Source: CAVPTL01 sp963708725
GTDB taxonomy: Bacteria > Actinomycetota > Thermoleophilia > Gaiellales > JAICJC01
Length of the DNA stretch: 64,000 nucleotides
Reading direction: 5' to 3'
Assembly (NCBI GenBank): GCA_963708725.1
Contig: CAVPTL010000018.1
Coordinates: 62,001 to 126,000 of the forward strand
How positions within the stretch are numbered: the first letter of the stretch is position 1; every line of letters starts with the position of its first letter. A program made the position numbers and the translations under genes. The notes under the pieces were generated by a model. It ran no database searches. It was not told the DNA's origin and saw only the letters and a list, made by a program, of their open reading frames with translations. This document shows positions 21,951 to 30,279 of this stretch, piece after piece.

Positions 21951-24074
21951 TCATGCCTCAGCGGCCCAGGACACATCCGATCCAAAGATGCGCCTGGACT
22001 CGGCGTCCAGCAGAAACTCGGTGGCCGGCTGGGGCTCACGATCGAGCATCGAAATGGCGTCGGCCCGAGCCGCGGCCGCCAGTCGCCGGTGCCGGCGAAG
22101 CCGTGCGTGGCGAAAATCCGGAAGCCCGCTCTGACGCGCCGCGAGTACGGTGCCCTCCCCGCGCAGCTCGAGATCGACCTCGGCCAGGACGAAGCCGTCC
22201 GTTGTGCGCACCATGGCATCGAGCCGCGCCCGGGCGTCGTCGGTGGTGGGGTCGGCGACCAGGATGCAGAAGCTCTCGAGCGAGCCGCGGCCGACCCGGC
22301 CGCGCAGCTGGTGCAGCTGGGCGAGTCCGAACATGTCGGCGCGCTCGACCACCATCACGGTGGCGTTGGGGACATCGACCCCGACCTCGATCACGGTGGT
22401 GGCCACGAGCACGTCGATCTCGCCCCGCCGAAACTGCTCCATCAGGGCGCGCCGTTCGGGTATCGGCAGCTGGCCGTGGATACAGCCGACGCGATAGTCG
22501 GAAAGCTCGCCGGTACGCAGCTCGAGCGCCTCGCTCTCGGCGGCGGCGGCCTCGAGGTTCTCGGATTCGCTGACCAGCGGGCAGACGACGTAGGCCTGGC
22601 GGCCCTCGCTCAGGAGCCGCCGCATGCGGGCAAACACCTCGCGCCGTCGCTCCGGCGGCACGAGCCGGGTGATCACCGGTGTGCGCCCGGGTGGAAGCTC
22701 GTCGAGCACCGTCACGTCCAGGTCGCCGAACACGGTCATCGCCAGGGTGCGAGGTATCGGGGTGGCGGTCATGTGCAGGACGTGCGGTGCGATCCCGGCG
22801 TCGGCCTTGCGCTCGAGAGCCGCCCGCTGGTCGACGCCGAACCGGTGCTGCTCGTCGACAACGGCCACAGCCAGCCCGCCGAACACGACCGCATCCTGGA
22901 TCAGCGCATGGGTGCCGACGACGATCACCGGCTCGCCCGACTCGATCAGCTGGAGCGCCGCCCGTCGCTCCGGCGCCGGCATGCCGTTCGTCAAACCCAC
23001 CACCCGCACCCCCAGATCGGCGCAGATGTCGGTCACGTTGACGAGATGCTGGGTTGCGAGCGTCTCGGTCGGAGCCATCAACGCACCCTGGCGCCCCGCA
23101 TCGACGGCTCGCAGAAGCGCATACACCGCCACCGCGGTCTTGCCCGACCCGACATCGCCCTGGAGTAACCGGCGCATCGGAGTCGTCCGTTGCAGATCCG
23201 AGTCGATCTCCTGAGTTGCACGCTGCTGCGCGCCGGTGAGCGCGAACGGGAGCCCCTCCAGATAGCGATCGATGAGATCCCCGCCCAGCTCCAGTGCCGG
23301 AGCGTGGACGCGCTGCTCGACCGCCCGGCGATGCCGCACGAGCCCGCGCTGGAGCAGGAGCAACTCGTCGTAGGCGAGCCGGCGGCGACCCCAGGCGTGT
23401 TCGACCATCGTGCGCGGCTGGTGACAGGCCACCAGGGCGTCTCGGCGAAGCGGAAGATTCCGCGCCGAAAGCAGCGCGGCGGGCACCGCATCGGGTCGGT
23501 CGCCGGCATGGTGCAGCTGCTCGGCGACCAGTGTGCGCAGTCGCCGTGACGACACCGTCTCACTTGCGGGGTACACCGGTACCAGCCCCTGGGTGTGAAG
23601 CGTCTCGGCGTCGTCGCCGACCAGCTCGTGGCTTTTGGCGACGATCTCAGCGTCGATCGTTGAGCGCCGCTCGCCACGGACTGACAGCCGCATCTCGGCC
23701 TTGAGGTTCTTGGCCAGGTAGCGCTGGTTGAACCACACCACAACCCCGGTACCCGATTCGTCGTGTACGACGGCTTCGACGATCACCAGGTTCCGGCGCC
23801 GGGTGGGTCGCATCCGCACCCGGTCGATGGTGACGATCACGGTCGCCTCCTCCCCCGGCTTCATGTCGATCAGCCGCGAGGCGCTGCGATAGTCGTCGTG
23901 CCGGAAGGGGACGTGCTCGAGCAGGTCGCCGACGGTTCGCACCGGCGGGCGAAGCTCGGCCAGCGCCGTGAGAGTGGCCCGTCCGGTGGCCGCCGGGGCA
24001 TCGAGATGTGAGGGCGAAGGCGCAGAGCTGGGACGGGGAAACGACTGAGCGTCGCTGCCGTCGAACGACCTCAT
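21951..24074 (-). CDS. recG: ATP-dependent DNA helicase RecG
   Basis: A 707-residue RecG, which reverses stalled forks and processes branched DNA. The wedge OB-fold lies at about 80-180 (VVVWFNQRYLAKNLKAEMRL). The helicase core has LLQGDVGSGKTAVAVYALL (Walker A), APTETLATQHL, VVDEQHRFGVDQR (motif II), HMTATPIPRTLAMTVFGDLD and LRGRVGRGSLESFCIL (motif VI). The ATG at 24072-24074 overlaps the DegV stop as ATGA. The order DegV-recG-rsmD-coaD is typical of actinobacteria. Confidence 0.96.
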   Translation of the reverse strand: MRSFDGSDAQSFPRPSSAPSPSHLDAPAATGRATLTALAELRPPVRTVGDLLEHVPFRHDDYRSASRLIDMKPGEEATVIVTIDRVRMRPTRRRNLVIVEAVVHDESGTGVVVWFNQRYLAKNLKAEMRLSVRGERRSTIDAEIVAKSHELVGDDAETLHTQGLVPVYPASETVSSRRLRTLVAEQLHHAGDRPDAVPAALLSARNLPLRRDALVACHQPRTMVEHAWGRRRLAYDELLLLQRGLVRHRRAVEQRVHAPALELGGDLIDRYLEGLPFALTGAQQRATQEIDSDLQRTTPMRRLLQGDVGSGKTAVAVYALLRAVDAGRQGALMAPTETLATQHLVNVTDICADLGVRVVGLTNGMPAPERRAALQLIESGEPVIVVGTHALIQDAVVFGGLAVAVVDEQHRFGVDQRAALERKADAGIAPHVLHMTATPIPRTLAMTVFGDLDVTVLDELPPGRTPVITRLVPPERRREVFARMRRLLSEGRQAYVVCPLVSESENLEAAAAESEALELRTGELSDYRVGCIHGQLPIPERRALMEQFRRGEIDVLVATTVIEVGVDVPNATVMVVERADMFGLAQLHQLRGRVGRGSLESFCILVADPTTDDARARLDAMVRTTDGFVLAEVDLELRGEGTVLAARQSGLPDFRHARLRRHRRLAAAARADAISMLDREPQPATEFLLDAESRRIFGSDVSWAAEA

Positions 24075-24757
24075 GCGTCGGGAAGGAGCAAGAGACCAAA
24101 CGCCCCCGGGCCGCTGTGGGTGCCGACGACGGCCCCGATCGCGCACACCCGCTCGATACCGGCATCGGGGCGGAGCCGAACGACCAGCTCGCTGAGCCGC
24201 GCCGCCGCCTCCGGGGCCTGGGCATGGGCAATCCCGACGCGGACCGGGCGGTCGGCGGGAGCCTCGGCCAGTATGAACCGCTCGAACTCACGCCAGATCC
24301 CGGCCACCCCACGGGTCGTCTTGTACTTCACGACCTCACCGTCGCGCATCGTGAGCAGGGTCTTGACCCCGAGCGCATCGCCGAGCAGCCGCTGGGTATG
24401 CGAGATCCGCCCGCCACGCTCGAGATACTCGAGGGTGGTGACGCCCACCAGCAGCCGCATCCGAGTGCGAGCGGCATCCACCCAGGCCACGATCGCCTCC
24501 GTTGGTTCGCCCGCGTCGATCAGTCGCTGCACCCCTTCGGCCAGCATGACCGTGCCCGCCGACACCGTCCCGCCGTCCAGCACCGTGACCCGTGGGTCGT
24601 CCTGGGCCGCAGCGCAGGCCGACTGATATGACGCCGAGACCCTGGACGAGATCGGCATGACGAAGACCCGGGTGCAGTCCGAGAGCTGCGCGAACGCGTC
24701 CTGGTAGGCACCCGGCGACGGTGCAGATGTCTGGGGATGGTCAGAGCTTTGGCGCAA
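24071..24757 (-). CDS. DegV/FakB domain, C-terminal part (separated from its N-terminal part by a frame change)
   Basis: This frame opens at a TTG (24755-24757) and encodes HPQTSAPSPGAYQDAF onward, that is a DegV fatty-acid-binding protein from its TSxPSPG motif to the C-terminus (VFVMPISSRVSASYQSA, VTVLDGGTVSAGTVMLAEG, LLVGVTTLEYLERGGRIS, GVKTLLTMRDGEV, GAVVGTHSGPGAFGL). The first 50 or so residues of the DegV fold are missing here; they lie in the other frame at the end of the DhaL-domain gene. The two pieces would join perfectly if one base were removed near 24755. FakB binds fatty acids for phosphorylation by FakA. As drawn, this fragment alone is unlikely to fold. Confidence 0.6.
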   Translation of the reverse strand: MRQSSDHPQTSAPSPGAYQDAFAQLSDCTRVFVMPISSRVSASYQSACAAAQDDPRVTVLDGGTVSAGTVMLAEGVQRLIDAGEPTEAIVAWVDAARTRMRLLVGVTTLEYLERGGRISHTQRLLGDALGVKTLLTMRDGEVVKYKTTRGVAGIWREFERFILAEAPADRPVRVGIAHAQAPEAAARLSELVVRLRPDAGIERVCAIGAVVGTHSGPGAFGLLLLPDA

Positions 24758-25868
24758 GCAGGTCGTAGAACCCGTCGGAGTCGATGTCGACGCCGTCGGC
24801 GTAGTCGCGATCGCCGAAGCTGACGGTCAGTGGCACCGACCGCCAGTGCGGGTGAAGCGTCTCGGGATCCGGCAGGTCGGCGGTGGAGTCCAACACGATC
24901 GCCGCGCTGGCGGTGGCGCCCGCCTGATCGAGGCCGCCGCCCTGGATGACCGTCAGTCGTTGCTCGCGCTGACGAGCCTGCTCATGCATGTTTGCGATCT
25001 CGATGCCGTCGACCGAGCCGACGGCCACCCCGAGGGAAAGCACCAGGCCGGGCTCGTCGGTATGCACATGCACCTTCACCAGCGGCGCCTCGCCGACCAC
25101 CAGCACGCAGTCGCCAAAGCCTGCCAGCTCGCGCTCGAGAGCCGGCACGTCGATCGCCGGTGACTCGATCAGATACGACGTGCAATAGCGGTACTGGGAT
25201 TCCTCGAGATGTACCGACTCAAACGACACCGGAACCGCCACCACCGGCGCGGGCGCTCGCGGCGCCTCACCCCGGTAACCGGCCACCGCGCCTCGCGAGA
25301 ACTCGAGCAGCCCCGCGGCGCCTGCGTCGACGACGTGCGCGTCGCGCAGCACGCCGAGCATCGACTCGGTGCGAGCGACGGTTTCGGAGGCGGCTGCAAG
25401 CACGGCATCGATCGCCACATCGAGGGGATCCTCGCGATGGAGCTCGGCGATCTCGGCCATCTCGCGGATCACGGTCAGCATCGTGCCCTCGATCGGCTGT
25501 CGCACGGGCCGGTAGGCGGCCTCGCAGGCGGCGCGCAGCGCGCGTGCCAGGACGCCGGCGTCGACCGTGCCGCCCTCTGCCAGCACGTCGGCGAATCCGG
25601 CCACGATCTGGGAGAGGATGATGCCGCTGTTGCCGCTGGCGCCCGCCAGGGCCGAGCGCTTGGCGGCTGCGGCCACCTCGGCCAATGACTCGGCGGAGCC
25701 GGACTCCAATCCATCGGCGAGCCGCATCGCGGTGCGGGTGAGGTTGGATCCGGTATCGCCGTCGGGCACCGGAAAGACGTTCAGATCGTTCAGCTGGGCG
25801 CGGCTGGCTTCGACCGCGGACGCGCCCCCGCGGGTCGCGGCCAGGGCGATCTGGCGCGGGCTATTCAC
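24741..25868 (-). CDS. DhaL (FakA-like) kinase fused to the start of a DegV domain
   Basis: A 375-residue frame. The DhaL kinase domain is at about 1-195: LNVFPVPDGDTGSNLTRTAM holds the Mg-ADP aspartates, followed by ALAGASGNSGIILSQIVAGF and VDAGAAGLLEFSRG. The FakA middle domain follows (CTSYLIESPAIDVPALEREL, LVKVHVHTDEPG, IEIANMHEQARQRE). The last 50 residues, AAIVLDSTADLPD to FYDLLAPKL, are the N-terminus of a DegV/FakB fold, cut off by TGA at 24741-24743. Corrected by one base, the whole is a 598-residue FakA-FakB fusion that would phosphorylate exogenous fatty acids. The start is GTG, 10 bp after asp23. Confidence 0.75.
   Translation of the reverse strand: MNSPRQIALAATRGGASAVEASRAQLNDLNVFPVPDGDTGSNLTRTAMRLADGLESGSAESLAEVAAAAKRSALAGASGNSGIILSQIVAGFADVLAEGGTVDAGVLARALRAACEAAYRPVRQPIEGTMLTVIREMAEIAELHREDPLDVAIDAVLAAASETVARTESMLGVLRDAHVVDAGAAGLLEFSRGAVAGYRGEAPRAPAPVVAVPVSFESVHLEESQYRYCTSYLIESPAIDVPALERELAGFGDCVLVVGEAPLVKVHVHTDEPGLVLSLGVAVGSVDGIEIANMHEQARQREQRLTVIQGGGLDQAGATASAAIVLDSTADLPDPETLHPHWRSVPLTVSFGDRDYADGVDIDSDGFYDLLAPKL
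24744..24758 (-). other. Probable +1 frameshift site in the FakA-FakB fusion
   Basis: Reading CTG CTT (24761-24756), skipping G24755 and continuing CGC CAA AGC gives FYDLLRQSSDHPQTSAPSP, which has the exact DegV family spacing between FY and the TSxPSP motif. From GTG 25868 to TGA 24071 there are 1798 bases, 599 codons plus one. So a single extra base explains the break. Assembly error, a real mutation and programmed +1 slippage at CTT-G are all open; CTT is the slip codon in prfB-type events, but no TGA follows directly here. Confidence 0.65.
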
Positions 25869-25878
25869 GGTCGGTGGG

Positions 25879-26253
25879 TCACCGAGTGCGCTTGACCCCT
25901 TGGATGTAGATCTGGATCGAGTCGACGGGCATCTGCGTCAGCTTCTCCACCTGATACTGCACCCGGGAGCGGACGTTGCCCGCCACCTCGGCCAGGTTCA
26001 ACCCATATTCGACGACGATGTAGAGCTCGATCGCAAGCCCCTGAGGCTCGGGCCGGACAGTCACGCCCTGGTCGATTCGCTCGCGTGAAAGCAGCCGGTA
26101 GACGCCCTGAGTCAGGCTCGAGGCCGCCATGCCCACGACGCCGTAGCACTCGAGCACCGTGAGCCCCACGATCTGGGCGATCACATCGTTTGTGATCGTG
26201 AACTCCCCGCCCACCGCCTCGGGCTCCCCCACACCTGCCAGGTGACGCTGCAT
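25879..26253 (-). CDS. Asp23/Gls24 family envelope stress protein
   Basis: A 124-residue Asp23/Gls24 (YloU-like) protein. FTITNDVIAQIVGLTVLECYG, the GVVGMAA segment, IELYIVVEYGLNLAEVA and VRSRVQYQVEKL are the family core. In Firmicutes and actinobacteria these proteins form membrane-associated assemblies and commonly precede the FakA-type (YloV) gene, as here with a 10-bp gap. Their mechanism is unclear. Divergent from rpmB. Confidence 0.9.
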   Translation of the reverse strand: MQRHLAGVGEPEAVGGEFTITNDVIAQIVGLTVLECYGVVGMAASSLTQGVYRLLSRERIDQGVTVRPEPQGLAIELYIVVEYGLNLAEVAGNVRSRVQYQVEKLTQMPVDSIQIYIQGVKRTR

Positions 26254-26300
26254 ATGGTGTAGGACGTGTCGCGAGCGGCGCTGGTTGCGGGGTGATCATC

Positions 26301-26306
26301 TATACT
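26301..26306 (+). promoter_or_regulatory. -10 element of rpmB, leaderless type
   Basis: TATACT, the strongest -10 match in the window, 8 nt before the rpmB ATG. The intervening CCGCCGCC has no ribosome binding site, so initiation at or next to the ATG is likely. Confidence 0.6.
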
Positions 26307-26314
26307 CCGCCGCC

Positions 26315-26506
26315 ATGTCCCGCGTCTGCGTCATCTGCTCGAAGAAACCAGGGTTTGGAAACAACCGCAGCCACTCGATGGTGGCCACCAGGCGGCGCTT
26401 CAATCCCAACCTCCAGAGGATTCGGATCCTCGTGGACGGCGCCCCCTCGCGCGAGTACGTGTGCACCCGCTGCCTGAAGAGCGGCCGGGTCACCAAAGCC
26501 GTTTAG
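26315..26506 (+). CDS. rpmB: 50S ribosomal protein L28
   Basis: A 63-residue L28: MSRVCVICSKKPGFGNNRSH, then TRRRFNPNLQRIRI and CTRCLKSGRVTKAV. The CxxC pairs at both ends show the zinc-binding form. The divergent arrangement with the asp23-fakA genes is conserved in many Gram-positives. The ATG at 26315 is chosen over an upstream in-frame codon because it gives the exact family start and lies just after TATACT. Confidence 0.97.
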   Translation: MSRVCVICSKKPGFGNNRSHSMVATRRRFNPNLQRIRILVDGAPSREYVCTRCLKSGRVTKAV

Positions 26507-26515
26507 GTCGGACGC

Positions 26516-27121
26516 GTGGCTCCGCTGCGGCGGCGTGACCTCGATCCCGATCCGCTTCGGCAGTTCGGCGGGTGGTTCGCGACGGCCGCTGCCGGCGATC
26601 ATGCCGCCGACGTGACAGCGGTGGCGCTTGCAACCGCGACGCCGAGCGCGGTGCCGTCGGTGCGAATGGTGCTGCTCCACGGGTTCGACCAGCACGGCTT
26701 TCGGTTCTACACCGGCTATGCCAGCCGCAAGGCTTCCGAGCTCGACCGAAACCCTCACGCCGCCATGCTGTTCCACTGGCCCGAGGAAGGTCGGCAGGTG
26801 CGAATCGAGGGTGCGGTCGCGCGATTGCCGGCCGATCAGTCGGACGCATACTTCGCCAGCCGCCCGGTCGAGAGCCGGCTGGGGGCGTGGGCATCACACC
26901 AGGGAGCGGTGCTCGACTCCCGCACCGACCTCGAGCAGGCGTTGGCGACCGCCCGCGATCGGTTCGGCAGTGGACCGATCCCCCGCCCGGAGCGGTGGGG
27001 CGGATACCAACTCACCGCGAGCCGGTTCGAGTTCTGGCAGCACGGTGCCAACCGGCTGCACGACCGGTTCGTCTACCGGCCGGAGGGCATCGGGTGGGTC
27101 ATCGAGCGGCTCGCTCCGTGA
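26516..27121 (+). CDS. pdxH: Pyridoxamine 5'-phosphate oxidase
   Basis: A 201-residue FMN enzyme that makes pyridoxal 5'-phosphate. Conserved PNPOx blocks are SVRMVLLHGFDQHGFRFYT, SRKASELDRNPHAAMLFHWP, RQVRIEGAVARL, RPVESRLGAWASHQ and RPERWGGYQLTASRFEFWQ, ending RLHDRFVYRPEGIGWVIERLAP (quoted as limits RLHDRF and RLAP). The start is a GTG 10 bp after rpmB. It runs convergently into the rfbD-like gene with a 23-bp overlap. Confidence 0.93.
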   Translation: MAPLRRRDLDPDPLRQFGGWFATAAAGDHAADVTAVALATATPSAVPSVRMVLLHGFDQHGFRFYTGYASRKASELDRNPHAAMLFHWPEEGRQVRIEGAVARLPADQSDAYFASRPVESRLGAWASHQGAVLDSRTDLEQALATARDRFGSGPIPRPERWGGYQLTASRFEFWQHGANRLHDRFVYRPEGIGWVIERLAP

Positions 27122-27908
27122 ACACCTGACGCACTCCCCGAAGCGGGGAGCCAAGCACGCGGCTCGCGAGCGTGAGATCGAGCCGGCAGTCGAGTGGGCG
27201 CGGCTCGGGCCGATCGGCGCTCAACGCCTGGGGGAGGTCGTCGGTGCCGGTCACGATCCGCGCGAACTCCCACCGCGATACCGCATCTCCGCCGGCGATA
27301 TTGAGGGTGCCGGTGAACGTCCCGTCCGCCAGCTCGAGCAGGGCGGCCGCAAGGTCGCCCACCGCAACCGGACACCGCAGCTCGTCGGTGTAGAACCCCA
27401 GCGTGGTGCGTCCCGCCGCCACGTCCAGAGCGACCAGTTCATGCCGCGAGGGCTCTGCGCCGCCGTAGATCAGTGACGTTCGCACCACCACCGCGGCGGG
27501 GTGGGCCGCCTGGACGCGGGCCTCGGCCTCGGCCTTGGCGCGGCCGTAGGCGGTGATCGGCGAGAGCTGGGAATCCTCGCGATAGGGAGCGCCACCACGG
27601 CCGTCGAAGACGACATCGGTCGAGATGTGGATGAGACGCGATCCCAGCGCGAAGGCGGCGGCCGCCACCGCCTCGGAGCCGTCCACGGTGGTCGCGTATG
27701 CATCGGGCCCGGATTCGCGGTAGGCGGTGTGAATCACGGATCGCGGCCCCAGCTCGGCCATCGCGCGCTTCACCTGCGCCCGATCGCGCACGTCGACCCG
27801 CTCGCCATGGGGATTCGAGAACGTCCAGGCGGCCGCATCGGGCGCCTGGCGAAGGAGCTCTGAGCCGAGGTAGCCCGACGCTCCCGTCACCAGGAGCGGC
27901 TTGGTCAC
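27099..27908 (-). CDS. dTDP-4-dehydrorhamnose reductase-like SDR (RfbD family)
   Basis: A 269-residue extended SDR. VTKPLLVTGASGYLGSELL opens with the nucleotide-binding GxxGxxG motif; RVDVRDRAQVKRAM, SRLIHISTDVVFDGRGG and the catalytic ITAYGRAKAEAEARV (Tyr and Lys of YxxxK) follow, then the C-terminal sugar-binding part with LNIAGGDAVSRWEFAR. This is the RfbD/MAT2B family. RfbD itself would complete dTDP-rhamnose, but no rfbA-C genes are in the window, so the substrate is unproven. The GTG start overlaps the ribH stop as GTGA, making it the last gene of the riboflavin operon. Confidence 0.8.
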   Translation of the reverse strand: MTKPLLVTGASGYLGSELLRQAPDAAAWTFSNPHGERVDVRDRAQVKRAMAELGPRSVIHTAYRESGPDAYATTVDGSEAVAAAAFALGSRLIHISTDVVFDGRGGAPYREDSQLSPITAYGRAKAEAEARVQAAHPAAVVVRTSLIYGGAEPSRHELVALDVAAGRTTLGFYTDELRCPVAVGDLAAALLELADGTFTGTLNIAGGDAVSRWEFARIVTGTDDLPQALSADRPEPRPLDCRLDLTLASRVLGSPLRGVRQVFTERAAR

Positions 27909-28423
27909 CCCGAGCGGCGACGCGGCAGGGCGCGCAGCAGGCCGACCATCTCGAGCGCCGCGTCGGCGGCCTCCGCACCCTTGTTTCCGTGCTTGCCACC
28001 GGCGCGGTCGAGCGCCTGCTGCTCGTTCTCGGTGGTCAGTAGGCCAAACGCGACCGGCACTCCCGTATCGAGGGCGGCCTGGATCACGCCCCGCGACGCC
28101 TCCGCACACACATAGTCGAAGTGCGGGGTCTCGCCCCGGATGACACACCCCAGCGCGATCACCGCCTGGTGTCCTCCCGCCTCAGCAAGCCGGCGACAGG
28201 CCAGCGGCAGCTCCCACGCTCCCGGAACAAGCACGATCGTCAGTCGCTCGCGGGCGATTCCCCGGTTGACCAGCTGGGTGACTGCGCCCTCGAGCAGCTT
28301 CTCGACAACCGATGCGTTGTAGCGCGACGCCACGATCGCGACGTCGGTGTGCGCGTCGGCGCGTGCGGCAACGACCGTGCAGCCCGCCGGGATTGCGATA
28401 TCGCCGGGCCCCGCCTCGCTCAT
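27905..28423 (-). CDS. ribH: 6,7-dimethyl-8-ribityllumazine synthase
   Basis: A 172-residue lumazine synthase. VAIVASRYNASVVEKLLEGA is the pyrimidine site, VPGAWELPLACRRLA and VIALGCVIRGETPHFDYVCA include the phosphate loop and catalytic His, and FGLLTTENEQQALDRAGG matches the last block. It condenses the ribBA product with the ribD product. It overlaps ribBA by 4 bp. A short N-terminal extension of about 25 residues precedes the core. Confidence 0.96.
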   Translation of the reverse strand: MSEAGPGDIAIPAGCTVVAARADAHTDVAIVASRYNASVVEKLLEGAVTQLVNRGIARERLTIVLVPGAWELPLACRRLAEAGGHQAVIALGCVIRGETPHFDYVCAEASRGVIQAALDTGVPVAFGLLTTENEQQALDRAGGKHGNKGAEAADAALEMVGLLRALPRRRSG

Positions 28424-29688
28424 TCGGGATCCCGCAGGCTCTGATGGGTGATCGTGTGTCCCATCCGCTCGGCCTTGGTGCGGAGATACCGCTCGTTGAC
28501 CGGATTGGGCTCGGCCACGATCGGCACCTGTTCGGTGATCTCGAGCCCGTAGCCCTCGAGCCCCATCAGCTTCTTGGGGTTATTGGTCATCACCCGCAGC
28601 GACGTCAGGCCAAGGTCGGCCAGGATCTGATAGCCGATGCCATAGTCACGCGAGTCGACCGGCAGGCCGAGAGCCAGGTTCGCGTCGACCGTGTCGAGGC
28701 CCTGCTCCTGAAGCTCGTAGGCACGAAGCTTGTTGAGCAAACCGATGCCGCGGCCTTCCTGGGAGAGGTACAGCAGCACACCGGCGCCCTCCTCGGCGAT
28801 CTGCGACAGGGCGCGGTCGAGCTGCTCGCCACAGTCGCAGCGAAGCGAATGGAACACATCGCCGGTCAGGCATTCCGAGTGCACCCGAACGAGCACGTCC
28901 TTCTTGCCGTCGACATCGCCCATCACCATCGCCACGTGCTGCTGGCCGTCGATCATCGAGCGGTACCCGTAGGCAACGAACTCGCCGAACGCGGTCGGCA
29001 ACGACGCCGCTGCGATCCGCTCCACCAACGGCTCGGAGCGGTGCCGATGGGCGACGATGTCGGCCACGGTGATCATCTTCAGATCGTGCTGCCGGCAGTA
29101 GCCGATCAGATCGGGAACCCGGGCCATGGTGCCGTCGGGGTTCATGACCTCGCAGATCACACCGGCGGGCTGGAGGCCGGCCAGGCGCGCCAGGTCAACG
29201 GAGGCCTCGGTCTGGCCGGTGCGCTCGAGTACGCCGAACGGCCGGGCCTTGAGCGGGAACACGTGGCCGGGTTGTACGAGGTCACCGGGACTCGAATCGG
29301 GGTTGATCGCCACCTGGATCGTGTGTGCTCGGTCGGCGGCGGAGATGCCTGTGGAGACGCCCTCGCGGGCCTCGATGGACACCGTGAACGCCGTCTCGAA
29401 CGGCGTCATGTTGTGATGGGTCATCATGTCGAGGCCGAGCTCCTCGATCCGCTCAGGCGTGAGCGACAGGCAGATCAGACCGCGCGCGTGGGTGGCCATG
29501 AAGTTGATGGCCTCAGGCGTGACGTACTGCGCGGCCATGACCAGGTCGCCCTCGTTCTCGCGGTCGGGCGAATCGACCACCACCACCATCTTGCCCGCGC
29601 GGATGTCGTCGATCGCTTCCTGAACGGTCGCAAACGGTGACACCTCGAGTTCGGGGTACATCTCCTTGAAGCCCGTATCAGCGTTCAT
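28420..29688 (-). CDS. ribBA: Bifunctional DHBP synthase / GTP cyclohydrolase II
   Basis: A 422-residue fusion. The RibB half (about 20-220) has VVVVDSPDRENEGDLVMAAQ, MATHARGLICLSLT and HTGISAADRA-like (VSTGISAADRAHTI). The RibA half has VRVHSECLTGDVFHSLRCDC with the zinc cysteines, YLSQEGRGIGLLNKLRAYEL and SLRVMTNNPKKLMGLEGYGL. Both activities make early riboflavin intermediates from ribulose 5-phosphate and GTP. The ATG at 29686-29688 lies 11 bp inside the end of ribE. Confidence 0.97.
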   Translation of the reverse strand: MNADTGFKEMYPELEVSPFATVQEAIDDIRAGKMVVVVDSPDRENEGDLVMAAQYVTPEAINFMATHARGLICLSLTPERIEELGLDMMTHHNMTPFETAFTVSIEAREGVSTGISAADRAHTIQVAINPDSSPGDLVQPGHVFPLKARPFGVLERTGQTEASVDLARLAGLQPAGVICEVMNPDGTMARVPDLIGYCRQHDLKMITVADIVAHRHRSEPLVERIAAASLPTAFGEFVAYGYRSMIDGQQHVAMVMGDVDGKKDVLVRVHSECLTGDVFHSLRCDCGEQLDRALSQIAEEGAGVLLYLSQEGRGIGLLNKLRAYELQEQGLDTVDANLALGLPVDSRDYGIGYQILADLGLTSLRVMTNNPKKLMGLEGYGLEITEQVPIVAEPNPVNERYLRTKAERMGHTITHQSLRDPE

Positions 29689-30277
29689 CCTGCTCCGATG
29701 GTACCCCACCGGCGGTGAGCCGCTCCACATACTTGCCGAACAGATCGGCCTCCAGATTGACCCGGTCGCCCGGCCGCAGCTGCCCGAAGTTGGTGGCCTC
29801 GAGCGTATGCGGGATCAGCGAGACGCCAAAGCCGTCCGCATCGAATCCGGTCACGGTCAGGCTGACGCCGTTGACCGCGATCGAGCCCTTCTCGATCACG
29901 TAGCGAAGCACCGCCGCGGGCGCCTCGAACCAGATCTCGACCGCGTTTCCATTGGGAGTCATGGATGCAACCCGGCCGACACCGTCGACGTGACCCTGCA
30001 CCCAATGCCCGCCCATGCGGTCGCCGACCCGCAAGGCCGGCTCGAGATTGATCGCATCACCCGCAGCGCGATCGCCCAGGGTGGTGCGACGGAGTGTTTC
30101 GGGCACGGCGTCGAACCGAAGCCGGGTGCCGTCCACCTCGGTCACCGTCAGGCAGCAGCCGTCGACGGCGACCGAGTCGCCAATCGCCACGTCGCGCGCC
30201 ACCAGCTGCGATGTGAGCACGAGCGCGGGCGCCGGTACCTCCACCACGCCCTGTTCCACCACGATCCCCGTGAACAC
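29678..30277 (-). CDS. ribE: Riboflavin synthase alpha chain
   Basis: A 199-residue protein made of two similar lumazine-binding barrels: MFTGIVVEQGVVE at the start, SVAVDGCCLTVTEVDG in barrel 1, GHWVQGHVDGVGRV at the junction and GSIAVNGVSLTVTGFDADGF in barrel 2. It dismutates two lumazines to riboflavin. It lies 2 bp after ribD. Confidence 0.96.
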   Translation of the reverse strand: MFTGIVVEQGVVEVPAPALVLTSQLVARDVAIGDSVAVDGCCLTVTEVDGTRLRFDAVPETLRRTTLGDRAAGDAINLEPALRVGDRMGGHWVQGHVDGVGRVASMTPNGNAVEIWFEAPAAVLRYVIEKGSIAVNGVSLTVTGFDADGFGVSLIPHTLEATNFGQLRPGDRVNLEADLFGKYVERLTAGGVPSEQDER

Positions 30278-30279
30278 CC

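Noticed and set aside
21831..23168. A 445-codon plus-strand frame opposite recG
   Set aside because: It is antisense to conserved RecG helicase motifs and has no protein family features.
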